Positions 34,490 to 43,133 of a DNA stretch of 57,581 nt are shown here, in pieces. The translations under genes were made by a program, and so were the position numbers. The stretch is from Bacteroidota bacterium (GTDB lineage: Bacteria > Bacteroidota > Bacteroidia > Bacteroidales > Paludibacteraceae): assembly GCA_017860345.1 (NCBI GenBank), contig JAFNAV010000012.1, forward strand, positions 1 through 57,581, read 5' to 3'. Position 1 is the stretch's first letter. Every line of letters starts with the position of its first letter. The notes under the pieces are model-generated. The model saw only the letters and a list, made by a program, of their open reading frames with translations, was not told the DNA's origin and searched no databases.

Positions 34490-35302
34490 ATGAGACAGCT
34501 AATAACATATTTCGGACTTGCATATTTAATCAGTTGGGTAATTTGGCTCCCGTTGCATGGACCTGTTTTTGGATTGACCAATTTGCCTGTTTTGCCTTAT
34601 CATCACGGATTTGGTGGACTTGGTCCCTTAATCGCTTCGTTTCTTACTACCTGGATATATCAAAGGAACAAAGGAGTAAAGCTCCTAATCAAAAAATGTT
34701 TGCAGCCACGACCAATACTTTATTTGATAATTGCATTATTAAGCCCTTTCTTACTTGCCTTCATTGCTACAATTATAAATTTCTTCGTTAGCAAAACGCC
34801 AATTAATCTTTCGGGACTTTTTGTTAGTAAAGAGTTTCCTCAATTCAATTTATTTACATTCTTCGTCTACAACTTAATTTTTTTTGGTTTTGGCGAAGAG
34901 GTTGGTTGGCGTGGTTTTGCCTTGCCAAGGTTGCAGAACAAATTTAATGCCTTGACTTCAAGTATTATCCTGACGGTGTTTTGGGCTATTTGGCATTGGC
35001 CACTTTTCTTTTACAGGCCGGGGTTGGCTTCAATGGAGTTGGCCGGGATATTCGGCTGGATATTTAGCTTGCTAACGGGAAGTGTATTATTGACCTGGCT
35101 TTACAACTCATCCAAAGCAAGTGTTCTGATTTGTGCCGTTTTTCATTCAACCATCGACATCGCCTTTATGGCTGACCTTGCCGACAAAAATATCATGAAT
35201 TATATGGGATTTCTGATAACGGTTTGGGGTGTTCTGACAATCATTATTTTTAAACCCAAAAATTTGGCAACAAATAACCGGGAGAAGGTGGCGGCCCCGT
35301 AA
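34490..35302 (+). CDS. CPBP-family intramembrane metalloprotease (CAAX protease-like)
   Basis: 270 aa, about eight membrane helices. The three catalytic motifs are FGEEVGWRGFALPRL (the paired glutamates), WAIWHWPLF (first His) and VFHSTIDIAF (second His). Related proteins cleave within membranes and some give bacteriocin self-immunity. It sits alone, with about 180 bp geneless before and 285 bp after, so no partner substrate is suggested. Confidence 0.88.
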   Translation: MRQLITYFGLAYLISWVIWLPLHGPVFGLTNLPVLPYHHGFGGLGPLIASFLTTWIYQRNKGVKLLIKKCLQPRPILYLIIALLSPFLLAFIATIINFFVSKTPINLSGLFVSKEFPQFNLFTFFVYNLIFFGFGEEVGWRGFALPRLQNKFNALTSSIILTVFWAIWHWPLFFYRPGLASMELAGIFGWIFSLLTGSVLLTWLYNSSKASVLICAVFHSTIDIAFMADLADKNIMNYMGFLITVWGVLTIIIFKPKNLATNNREKVAAP

Positions 35303-35537
35303 CATTGGTTGGGCAATCTGTTGGTCGAAGTGCGTGTATAGAGATATTAGCGGAGACTTTGCAATAATTCCTTCTTTTTATGAAGATGATAACTATATCT
35401 TTCATAGCCTTACAACTCCTAATCGGCATAGTATCCCATAATTTATTTGTGTGTTTTTTATCAGAGGATTCCGATGCTCAGATTGTTCCGGCTTTTTCAT
35501 CCTACCTCTGTTTAACGATATTTCGCACTTCTAAAAA

Positions 35538-35567
35538 TTGGATATTGAACTTTTTGCAGTAATTTTG
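35538..35567 (+). promoter_or_regulatory. Complete promoter of the LptF-ribBA operon
   Basis: TTG at 35538-35540, a 19-bp spacer, then TAATTTTG at 35560-35567, which is the Bacteroidota consensus spacing. It lies 20 bp before the LptF-family start codon at 35588. A short open frame at 35380-35562 runs into this promoter and is not called as a gene. Confidence 0.7.
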
Positions 35568-35587
35568 CAGTTCTTTATAAAAAGCAC

Positions 35588-37075
35588 ATGTTCATAATCA
35601 AGAAAATAGATATATACATCTTCAAGCGCTTTATTACGCTGTTTATTATGACCTTCCTGATCTGCATTTTTATACTACTGATGCAGTTTTTATGGAAACA
35701 TTTTGCCGATTTGGTAGGCAAAGGTATTGGATATGATGTATTAGCTGAGTTTTTTCTCTATGCTACGGCTACAATAGTACCGCTGGCTTTGCCATTAGCC
35801 ATATTGCTTGCTTCCCTGATGACTTTCGGGAATATGGGCGAAAACTTTGAGCTGACGGCTATGAAATCGGCCGGAATTTCTCTTTTCAGGATTATTCGTC
35901 CGCTCATATTATTTATATCGCTGGTTTGTGTGGGAGCTTTTTATTTCTCCAATAATGTATTGCCCATTTCTCAATCCAAGTTATATACGCTTATCTTGTC
36001 GCTGCGGCAAAAATCGCCCGAACTGGATATTCCTACCGGTGAGTTCTACAACGGCATTGACGGTATAAATTTATATGTACGCGGCAAGGAAAACGGACTG
36101 CTGAAGGACATGATGATTTACGACTTCTCAGGTGGTTTTGAAAATGCGTCGGTTACAGTGGCCGATTCGGGTAAAGTGCAGTTTACCGAAGATAAAAAGT
36201 ACCTTCTGCTTACCCTGTACAGTGGCGAAAGTTTCGAGAACCTGAAGAAACAACGTTTGGGACTCGCATCGGCCAATATACCTTACCGGCGCGAAACTTT
36301 TGCCGAGAAGGAAATTTTGATTGATTTTGATTCGGGTTTTAATCGTTTTGATGAGTCGGTTCTGCAGGATCATAATGTAGCTAAAAATATCAACCAGCTT
36401 TCGCAATCTATCGATTCGGTAGGCAAAATTCTGAAAGTGCGTGCCAAAGAGCAATCTGATGAAATTGTGCAGAGGAGGTATTTTGGTCGCGAATTGTATA
36501 ATAACCGGTCGCTCGATATTGGTAAAAACATAAAAATCAAAGACTATAACCCCGACAGCCTTTTTATGCGCATGCCCCAGTCGGAAATGGAAATGGCTGC
36601 CTCGGTAGCTTTACAAAAAGCCAACGACATGAAAAATCAGGTTGAGTACAACTCCATCACCTTAGGCGAACCTCAAAAATACGTAACCCGGCATCGGATT
36701 GAATGGCACCGCAAGTTTACCTTGTCGTTTGCCTGCCTGATATTTTTCTTTATAGGTGCGCCACTCGGAGCCATTATTCGCAAGGGCGGGTTGGGAGCTC
36801 CCGTGGTAATTTCGGTTATCATGTTTATTATTTATTATATTATTGATAATACGGGATATAAAATGGCTCGCGAAGGCTTCTGGACGGCGCTGCAGGGTAT
36901 GTGGCTGAGTTCGTCGGTGTTGTTGCCGGTGGGAATTTTTCTTACTTACAAAGCTGCTGTGGATGCAGTACTGTTTAATCCGGAACAATATGCAAAAATC
37001 TGGGATAATATTAAACAATACCTGAATAGAATTGTTAATACTGGCAAAATAAAACGAAACTTAATCCGGAAATAA
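35588..37075 (+). CDS. LptF/LptG-family permease
   Basis: 495 aa. The N-terminal block (IDIYIFKRFITLFIMTFLIC and AEFFLYATATIVPLALPLAI) and the motif TFGNMGENFELTAMKSAGIS are typical of the LptF/LptG (YjgP/YjgQ) membrane subunits that pull lipopolysaccharide from the inner membrane for the LptB2FG exporter. A periplasmic beta-jellyroll region fills about 120-350, longer than in E. coli, and three C-terminal helices follow (LSFACLIFFFIGAPLGAIIRKGG). Which of LptF or LptG it is cannot be set by eye. It starts 22 bp before ribBA. Confidence 0.9.
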   Translation: MFIIKKIDIYIFKRFITLFIMTFLICIFILLMQFLWKHFADLVGKGIGYDVLAEFFLYATATIVPLALPLAILLASLMTFGNMGENFELTAMKSAGISLFRIIRPLILFISLVCVGAFYFSNNVLPISQSKLYTLILSLRQKSPELDIPTGEFYNGIDGINLYVRGKENGLLKDMMIYDFSGGFENASVTVADSGKVQFTEDKKYLLLTLYSGESFENLKKQRLGLASANIPYRRETFAEKEILIDFDSGFNRFDESVLQDHNVAKNINQLSQSIDSVGKILKVRAKEQSDEIVQRRYFGRELYNNRSLDIGKNIKIKDYNPDSLFMRMPQSEMEMAASVALQKANDMKNQVEYNSITLGEPQKYVTRHRIEWHRKFTLSFACLIFFFIGAPLGAIIRKGGLGAPVVISVIMFIIYYIIDNTGYKMAREGFWTALQGMWLSSSVLLPVGIFLTYKAAVDAVLFNPEQYAKIWDNIKQYLNRIVNTGKIKRNLIRK

Positions 37076-37097
37076 AAAACTGAAAATACACTGAGAT

Positions 37098-38309
37098 ATG
37101 AACAAAACTTTGAACAAAATAGAGGAAGCCATTGAAGATATAAAGCAGGGCAAATTTGTGATTGTAGTTGACGATGAAGACAGAGAGAATGAGGGTGATT
37201 TTATTTGTGCTGCCGAAAAGATGACGCCTGAAATGGTGAATTTTATGATTACGCATGGTCGCGGGGTACTTTGCGCTCCGCTTATCGAAGAGCGTTGCGA
37301 TGAACTCGATCTTGAGATGCAGGTAGAGCGCAATACATCAATTCACTCCACGCCATTTACAGTAAGTGTGGATAAGCTTGAGGGGTGCACTACCGGAGTT
37401 TCGGTGGCCGACAGAGCTGCTACCTTCAAAGCGCTTGCCGACCCAACCTCAGTTCCCGAAACTTTTGGCCGTCCGGGGCATATTTTTCCACTCAGAGCTA
37501 AAGCCAAAGGAGTTCTGCGCAGAGCAGGACACACCGAAGCGGCTGTAGATTTGGCACGTTTGGCGGGGCTTTACCCGGCAGGAGCGCTTATCGAAATTAT
37601 GAACGAAGATGGTACGATGGCCCGCTTACCTCAGCTGATGGAAATGGCTGATAAATTTGGTCTGAAAATCATCTCTATCGAAGATCTTATTGCTTATCGG
37701 CTCAAAACAGAATCGCTTGTTGAGAAAGGTGAAAAAGTAAATATGCCTACTGCATACGGTCATTTTAAACTCATACCTTTCAAGCAACTATCCAACGGTA
37801 TGGAGCACGTAGCGCTTATCAAAGGCGAGTGGGAACCCGACGAGCCTGTGCTTGTACGCGTACATTCGTCGTGTGTTACGGGCGATATTTTTGGTTCTAT
37901 GCGCTGCGAATGTGGCGAGCAACTTCACAAAGCCATGGAAATGATTGAAAAAGAAGGAAAGGGAGCTATTGTATATATGAATCAGGAAGGGCGTGGAATA
38001 GGGTTGATGAATAAAATTAAGGCGTATAAGCTTCAGGAAGAAGGACTTGATACTGTAGAAGCTAATCTGCATCTGGGCTTTGATGCCGATGAGCGCGACT
38101 ATGGTGTGGGTGCACAGATACTGCGGGAACTGGGTGTCTCCAAAATCAGGCTGATGTCCAACAATCCGGTAAAGCGCATTGGACTTGAGGCTTATGGCTT
38201 ATCTATAGTTGAAAACGTTCCTATCGAAGTGGTGCCGAATCAATACAACGAGTTTTATATGCATACCAAAAAGGAGCGCATGGGACATAACCTTCGGTAT
38301 TCAAAGTAA
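37098..38309 (+). CDS. ribBA: Bifunctional 3,4-dihydroxy-2-butanone-4-phosphate synthase / GTP cyclohydrolase II
   Basis: 403 aa, two entry steps of riboflavin synthesis in one protein. Residues about 1-205 are the RibB domain, with [16 protein letters not shown], the [11 protein letters not shown] loop and [16 protein letters not shown]. Residues about 206-403 are RibA, with the zinc cysteines in [17 protein letters not shown], the catalytic [10 protein letters not shown] and the GTP-binding [17 protein letters not shown]. It follows the LptF-family gene closely. The 22-bp spacer is too short for an FMN riboswitch, so regulation is from the upstream promoter. Confidence 0.96.
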   Translation: MNKTLNKIEEAIEDIKQGKFVIVVDDEDRENEGDFICAAEKMTPEMVNFMITHGRGVLCAPLIEERCDELDLEMQVERNTSIHSTPFTVSVDKLEGCTTGVSVADRAATFKALADPTSVPETFGRPGHIFPLRAKAKGVLRRAGHTEAAVDLARLAGLYPAGALIEIMNEDGTMARLPQLMEMADKFGLKIISIEDLIAYRLKTESLVEKGEKVNMPTAYGHFKLIPFKQLSNGMEHVALIKGEWEPDEPVLVRVHSSCVTGDIFGSMRCECGEQLHKAMEMIEKEGKGAIVYMNQEGRGIGLMNKIKAYKLQEEGLDTVEANLHLGFDADERDYGVGAQILRELGVSKIRLMSNNPVKRIGLEAYGLSIVENVPIEVVPNQYNEFYMHTKKERMGHNLRYSK

Positions 38310-38427
38310 GGGGAGTTTTTTCAGGTAGTGAGTTGTATTGCATACATCACATTATAAAACATCAGGTTAATTGCTTGTGAAATTTGTTTGGAGACATGCT
38401 AATGCTCCGTTATTTTAATGCTAAAAA

Positions 38428-39183
38428 ATGAAAACAGCCTTTATAACCGGTGTTACCTCCGGTTTTGGAAAAGCCTTTGCGCTCAGACTTGCTCAACTTG
38501 GTTATCGTCTTGTCATAACGGGTAGGAGAGAGGATCGTTTGACGGCTCTTGCCGCTTTGCTGATCAGGAACTATGGCGTTGATGTATTGCCGCTTTGTTT
38601 TGATGTGCGCAATCAGGAGGCTTGCCGGTTGGCCATAGCGGGTATGCCGGCTGAGTTTTCGCAAGTAGATTTGCTGGTAAATAATGCCGGTTTGGCTGCC
38701 GGCGCTGCCCCGTTCGACGAGACTGATGTAGATGACTTTGAGCGGATGATCGACACCAATATAAAAGGACTGCTTTATATCACCAAGCTGCTTGTTCCCC
38801 GCATGATTGAAAAAAAAGCAGGACATATCGTAAATATCTCATCTATTGCAGGTATCGAGGTTTATCCCAACGGAAGCGTATATTGTGCTACCAAGCACGC
38901 TGTAAACGCTATTACCAAGGGTTTGAGGGTCGACCTTGTGAAACATGGCATCAAGGTAAGCTCTATTTCGCCGGGTATGGTCGAAACCGAATTTTCGGTT
39001 GTTCGCTACCATGGCGACGAAGATAAGGCAAAAGCCGTTTACAAAGGTTTAGTCCCTCTCAATGCCGAAGATATAGCCGATGTGCTCGAATTTATTGTCA
39101 CCCGCCCGGACCATGTAAGTATCAACGATGTACAGCTAAATCCCAGGCAGCAGGCAAGCACGTCAGTTGTTTTCAGAGATTAG
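38428..39183 (+). CDS. SDR-family NAD(P)-dependent oxidoreductase (YdfG-like)
   Basis: 251 aa classical short-chain dehydrogenase. The cofactor motif is TGVTSGFGKAF (7-17), then TGRREDRL, where Arg near residue 33-34 favours NADP. NNAG is at 85-88, with the catalytic serines ISS near 137-139 and Tyr152/Lys156 in YCATK. The closest pattern is the YdfG type (3-hydroxy acid dehydrogenases acting on serine or malonic semialdehyde derivatives), which is a family inference. The catalytic residues all look intact. Confidence 0.9.
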   Translation: MKTAFITGVTSGFGKAFALRLAQLGYRLVITGRREDRLTALAALLIRNYGVDVLPLCFDVRNQEACRLAIAGMPAEFSQVDLLVNNAGLAAGAAPFDETDVDDFERMIDTNIKGLLYITKLLVPRMIEKKAGHIVNISSIAGIEVYPNGSVYCATKHAVNAITKGLRVDLVKHGIKVSSISPGMVETEFSVVRYHGDEDKAKAVYKGLVPLNAEDIADVLEFIVTRPDHVSINDVQLNPRQQASTSVVFRD

Positions 39184-39276
39184 ATTTTACAAATTAAAAT
39201 AACATAAAAAAACTTTATTTTATTTTGATATGGATACTTTTGTCATAAAAAAATTAAATAATTAAAAAATATATTC

Positions 39277-39284
39277 TATATTTG
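39277..39284 (+). promoter_or_regulatory. -7 element of the DUF349 gene
   Basis: TATATTTG fits TAnnTTTG, about 45 bp before the first possible start (39329). The surrounding sequence is very AT-rich, and no -33 box is identified. Confidence 0.5.
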
Positions 39285-39355
39285 TCAGACTAAAAACAGA
39301 TTTTGCATTTAAAACAGATTGTAGTTAAATGCTAAATCACACAATATTGCTGAAA

Positions 39356-41251
39356 ATGAACCCACTTGAATCAAACAAGGAACCTGAAATCCTCTCCAAT
39401 GAGCCAACCGAAGTTGTGCCTGTAGAGCTTGAAAACACAGTAGATGCAGTAGCTGCCGAACAACCTGAAAATGAACAGAATGATGCCGGGCAAACTGTGG
39501 AAGTAGCTGTTGTGCCTGAACCTGTTGCCGAACCTAAGCGTACGGATTATAATCAGTTTACAAAAAATGAACTTGTTGATGCTTTAAAAGTATTGATAAC
39601 CAAAGAGGTAGATGAAGTAAGAGAAGAGGTTGAATTAATCAAACAGGTTTTTTATAAGAAACTGAATACAGAGCAGGAAGAGGCCCGCAAACAATTTTTG
39701 GACGATGGGGGCGATGATGCTGAATTTGCAATAGTAAAAGATGAGCTTGAAGAAGTACTGAAAGCTACCTTGAATGAATATAAAGCCAAGAAAGCTGCGT
39801 TTAGTGCACAGATAGAGAAAGAAAAAGAGAATAATTTGCTGCAGAAACAGCATATTCTTGAACAAATGAAAATTCTGGTTGAAAGCAACGATGATGTAGC
39901 AACTCATATCAACGAGTTTAAAGCCCTGCAGGCTAAATGGAAAGCAACCGGACAAGTTCCTACTCAGGTGGCTACCGACATCTGGAAACTGTACAATAAT
40001 TATCAGGAAGCTTTTTGGGATTTAATAAAGATAAACAATGAGCTTCGGGAATACGATTTCAAAAAGAACCTCGAAGCCAAAACTTTACTTTGCGAAGCTG
40101 CCGAAAGATTAGATAGCGAGACTGATGTGGTATCGGCTTTTCAACAATTGCAGAAACTTCACGAGGAATGGCACGATTTGGGCCCTGTTAGTCGTGAGTT
40201 GCGCGAAGAAATATGGAACCGATTTAAAGCTGCCTCAACTGCTATAAACAAAAAGCACCAGATTCATTTTGAGTCGATAAGAAAACTCGAAGATGATAAT
40301 CAGGAGAAAAAAACGTTGCTTTGCGAAAAAATGGAAAGCTTCGATTACAGCGAACTGAAAACATACAAAGCCTGGGAAGAGGCCACTCAAACTATCATTG
40401 GCTGGCAGGATGAGTGGAGAGCCATAGGTTTTGCTCCACGCAAAGTAAACCAGAAACTTTACGAGCGTTACCGCAAGGTGTGCGATGATTTCTTTTCGGC
40501 CAAAGCTGCTTTTTACAAAGAAATAAAAAACCAGTTTGTACAGAATTTTGAAAAGAAAAAAGCTTTGTGTGAGCAGGCCGAAGCGCTTAAAGATAGTGTT
40601 GACTGGAAAGAAACTACTGAAAAGCTGGTGTCGTTACAGAAAGAATGGAAAACTGTAGGCCCGGTTGCCCGCAAGGCTTCTGACGAATTGTGGAAAAGAT
40701 TTATCTCGGCTTGCGATTATTTCTTTGAACAAAAGAATAAGAACCAGAGCGGACAAAAATCTGTGGAAGCCGAAAATCTGGCTAAGAAAAAAGCCCTGAT
40801 TGAGGAAATAAACAACCTTACAACCGAAGGCAATACCTCCGAAGCACATGCGCGCTTGCGTACGCTTATGGCCGAGTGGAACACTATCGGTTTTGTGCCG
40901 TTCAAGGAAAAGGATAAAATATATAAAGAGTACCGTGCGGCTGTCGACAAACAGTTTGAAGTGCTGAATATTGATGCTTCGCAGCGCCGTTTGGACAATT
41001 TCAAAACTAATCTGAAAGATATGTCGTCCAAAGGCGAGAACAAGCTTTATCGTGAACGCGAAAAGCTTGTGAGAGCTTACGAGCATCTGAAATCTGAAAT
41101 TGCCACTTACGAAAACAACATCGGTTTCTTTACATCTTCGTCTAAAAAAGGAGGTGGATTAATCAAAGAAATGGAACGCAAAATTGAGGCTCTGAAAGAA
41201 GAGTGCAAACTCATTGAACAGAAAATTAATTTGATAGAAGAAAATATCTAA
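39356..41251 (+). CDS. DUF349 repeat protein
   Basis: About 631 aa, cytoplasmic, highly charged and helical. After an acidic N-terminal region (EPETEIL-like, many Glu and Pro) there are five DUF349 repeats. Each has a W-x2-[TILV]-G core: KWKATGQVP, EWHDLGPVS, EWRAIGFAP, EWKTVGPVA and EWNTIGFVP, each followed by a helix ending in aromatic residues such as YRKVCDDFF. The end is a coiled coil (MERKIEALKEECKLIEQKI). I prefer the ATG at 39356 (MNPLESN); 39329 would add nine residues. Some DUF349 proteins have been tied to stress or competence, but no firm role is known. A strong terminator follows. Confidence 0.88.
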   Translation: MNPLESNKEPEILSNEPTEVVPVELENTVDAVAAEQPENEQNDAGQTVEVAVVPEPVAEPKRTDYNQFTKNELVDALKVLITKEVDEVREEVELIKQVFYKKLNTEQEEARKQFLDDGGDDAEFAIVKDELEEVLKATLNEYKAKKAAFSAQIEKEKENNLLQKQHILEQMKILVESNDDVATHINEFKALQAKWKATGQVPTQVATDIWKLYNNYQEAFWDLIKINNELREYDFKKNLEAKTLLCEAAERLDSETDVVSAFQQLQKLHEEWHDLGPVSRELREEIWNRFKAASTAINKKHQIHFESIRKLEDDNQEKKTLLCEKMESFDYSELKTYKAWEEATQTIIGWQDEWRAIGFAPRKVNQKLYERYRKVCDDFFSAKAAFYKEIKNQFVQNFEKKKALCEQAEALKDSVDWKETTEKLVSLQKEWKTVGPVARKASDELWKRFISACDYFFEQKNKNQSGQKSVEAENLAKKKALIEEINNLTTEGNTSEAHARLRTLMAEWNTIGFVPFKEKDKIYKEYRAAVDKQFEVLNIDASQRRLDNFKTNLKDMSSKGENKLYREREKLVRAYEHLKSEIATYENNIGFFTSSSKKGGGLIKEMERKIEALKEECKLIEQKINLIEENI

Positions 41252-41262
41252 ATAAAAAGAGC

Positions 41263-41311
41263 ATGTCCGGGATTGTAAATTATAAACTTACAATCCCGGA
41301 CATATTTTTTT
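41263..41311 (+). terminator. Rho-independent terminator after the DUF349 gene
   Basis: A 16-bp perfect stem (41263-41278, ATGTCCGGGATTGTAA, with 41288-41303) and 9-nt loop, followed by ATTTTTTT. It lies in the 61-bp gap between convergent genes and ends the plus-strand DUF349 transcript. The A-rich left flank allows some action on the minus-strand TraB-like transcript. Confidence 0.95.
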
Positions 41312-41312
41312 G

Positions 41313-42182
41313 TTATAATTTCTCTACTGCTTTTACCTTAAAGCCGGCTTTTTGCAAGCCTTCAATAAGTCCGTTACTTCCTGCCGCATATTTCAAATCT
41401 ACCGTGATAAAGCATGATTTATTATAAATAACAGGAGGCAGCTTTTTCAGCCAGTCCGATACGCGGTTGTTAATCATATCAGTGTTGTTGTTCTGTTCCG
41501 CATTGTTTGTATGGGGCTGCAACAGTAGATGCAAATCATTGATTTTCCCCTTTCTGTAAAGCCTGCTCAGGTTAAGTAGTTCTTTAGATAAACTGTCTTT
41601 GTGCAATACGTTGCTTACAAGTATTTTGGTGTCATCTTTTATGTTTTTCTGGTTGGTCAGCGTGCTTATATGCTTGTCAATATCTTCAAGTCCTATTACT
41701 TTTTTGCCCATCTCCACGGCTGCCATCTGAAAATATGAATCGGACTGCGCATCATCCGATATACCTGTAAGTTGCTTAAACAGTTCTGCCTTGTAAAAGT
41801 CCAGGATAATTTCGGGTCGCATAGCCGACATTTCTTTAAGCCCTATTTTCAATAGCTCACGCAATTCTTTGTCAACCAGATTAAATGTGTCGACGCTCAC
41901 ATAGTCGGCTACAGTTTTGTAGTCAGGTATCGAAGCAGCCCGGCGGAGTTTGGCTGACGCATCGATTGTATTTATATTAATTTCGCTGATTACAGTTCCG
42001 CAGCTGTTATAAGCTTTGTAAAGTCCGGGCACACTGTCAAGAAATGCTACAGGAATAAGCGGATGCGAAACAAAAAGATAAGAATCTTTTTTCAGTCCGT
42101 TTCCACTTATTTTCCATAACAACTGAGCCTCGGCAGGTAGTATGGAGACAATAAACAGGGCAAAAATAATTGTACGCTTCAT
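41313..42182 (-). CDS. TraB/GumN-family protein, apparently inactive
   Basis: 289 aa, secreted (signal peptide ends PAEAQ, about 20). The TraB/GumN fold is seen in QLLWKISGNGLKKDSYLF, YKAYNSCGTVISEINI, AMRPEIILDFYKAELF and the final GLIEGLQKAGFKVKAVEKL. The two GxxH motifs that normally build the catalytic site are missing: the first region reads YLFVSHPLIP instead of the usual YLFGTMH type, and the last region reads VDLKYAAGSNGL instead of the usual GALHL type. So it keeps the fold but probably not the peptidase-like activity. It stands alone and is convergent with DUF349. Confidence 0.75.
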   Translation of the reverse strand: MKRTIIFALFIVSILPAEAQLLWKISGNGLKKDSYLFVSHPLIPVAFLDSVPGLYKAYNSCGTVISEININTIDASAKLRRAASIPDYKTVADYVSVDTFNLVDKELRELLKIGLKEMSAMRPEIILDFYKAELFKQLTGISDDAQSDSYFQMAAVEMGKKVIGLEDIDKHISTLTNQKNIKDDTKILVSNVLHKDSLSKELLNLSRLYRKGKINDLHLLLQPHTNNAEQNNNTDMINNRVSDWLKKLPPVIYNKSCFITVDLKYAAGSNGLIEGLQKAGFKVKAVEKL

Positions 42183-43133
42183 GAAGTGTTTTTTTATTAC
42201 AGGTTTTTCCGGAACGGTATAGGTTGTTTTAATTCAATAAGTTACGGATTGTGTTCTGATGACAGACAAACTTAATTAGCCATGAGCTATCATGTTCATA
42301 AAACCTGTAAGGGTTTGTTTTTCACCGCAAAGTTATTACAAATTTTTTTGCCCAAATACCCCGCACCCGTTATTTGCAATGATTTATGACTTTATTGTTT
42401 ATTTTAAGATTTGAAGCCTTTCCAACCTCCCCAAAGAGGAGGCTTTGCGATGTCTGGTGGTTTTTGGGGACACATAGTGCCACATAGTTTTTTAGCCCCC
42501 CTAAATCCCTCCGCCGCGGCGGATGACTTGGAGAGAGCAGCGTGGGAGTTTGTGGGGTGGGTGTTTTTTTGTGTTTTTGTGGCTACCGATAAATCGGCAT
42601 GTTCCATTTGTGTTTAAAAATACTATGGGTGGGCGGGGGTATTCTTTTTTGCTACAAAGAAATCGGGGCGATGCCCCTCGAAAGAAAATGATAAGTGATG
42701 AATGATAAATGATATACCAGATGCTACTTGCGTTGCGCTCTTAAGACCTACGACTTTTGACCTATGACTTTAGACCTACGATTTCATTTTTCAATTTTTT
42801 GTGTCTTCGCGGCTTGGCGACTTCGCGTTCAAAACATTTAACTCTGACAGCAATTAACCTCACCGCTTCTCGCGTTGTATTATTAAGTTCTCCACCACGG
42901 CAAAGGGATTTAAAGGGGCATTCCTTTTGGAGAAAAGGAGCGCCCCTTTCAGGCAAAAGGAACGCCCCTTTTTATTCAAAGGAGCGCTCCTTTTTCTTTA
43001 GCTATGATGATTCTTCTACCCGCTACCCGCTTCTCACTCCTAAATTACAGTTTTGGTTTATTAGAATTTTTCAGTCGTTGTTTTTTCGGATATTTAGGAA
43101 TATATTTACAGTCGGAAATATTTACATCAGAAA
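42183..43133. other. Long geneless region with repeat debris
   Basis: 951 bp without a credible gene; the short frames here are all repeat-derived. The left part is AT-rich with homopolymers. Around 42411-42560 there are CCTCCCC/GAGGAGG-type and CCTCCGCCGCGGCGG-type intergenic repeats, and near 42805-42830 CTTCGCG words like those common in Bacteroidota spacers. The right end holds a cluster of four related inverted repeats (listed separately). TTTACAT-like sequence precedes the ATG at 43134, but no clear promoter is seen. Confidence 0.6.
42912..42995. repeat. Cluster of four 17-19 bp units forming two hairpins
   Basis: Units at 42912-42928, 42933-42949, 42955-42973 and 42978-42995 share AAAGG-n-GCnCCTTT form. 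The first and second are inverted copies (15 of 17 positions), as are the third and fourth. The last contains the palindrome AAAGGAGCGCTCCTTT. Together they make two stem-loops, like REP-type or terminator-like DNA, ending 138 bp before the next gene. Confidence 0.8.

Noticed and set aside
35380..35562. 60-aa frame before the LptF-family gene
   Set aside because: It covers the complete TTG-N19-TAATTTTG promoter and has no RBS or family pattern. Its N-terminus looks like a signal peptide only because the DNA is AT-rich.
37076..37097. FMN riboswitch before ribBA
   Set aside because: Only 22 bp separate it from the preceding gene, far too short for the aptamer.
42404..42956. Several short frames in the 42.4-43.0 kb spacer
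   Set aside because: They derive from intergenic repeats on both strands and have biased composition; none continues as a normal protein.
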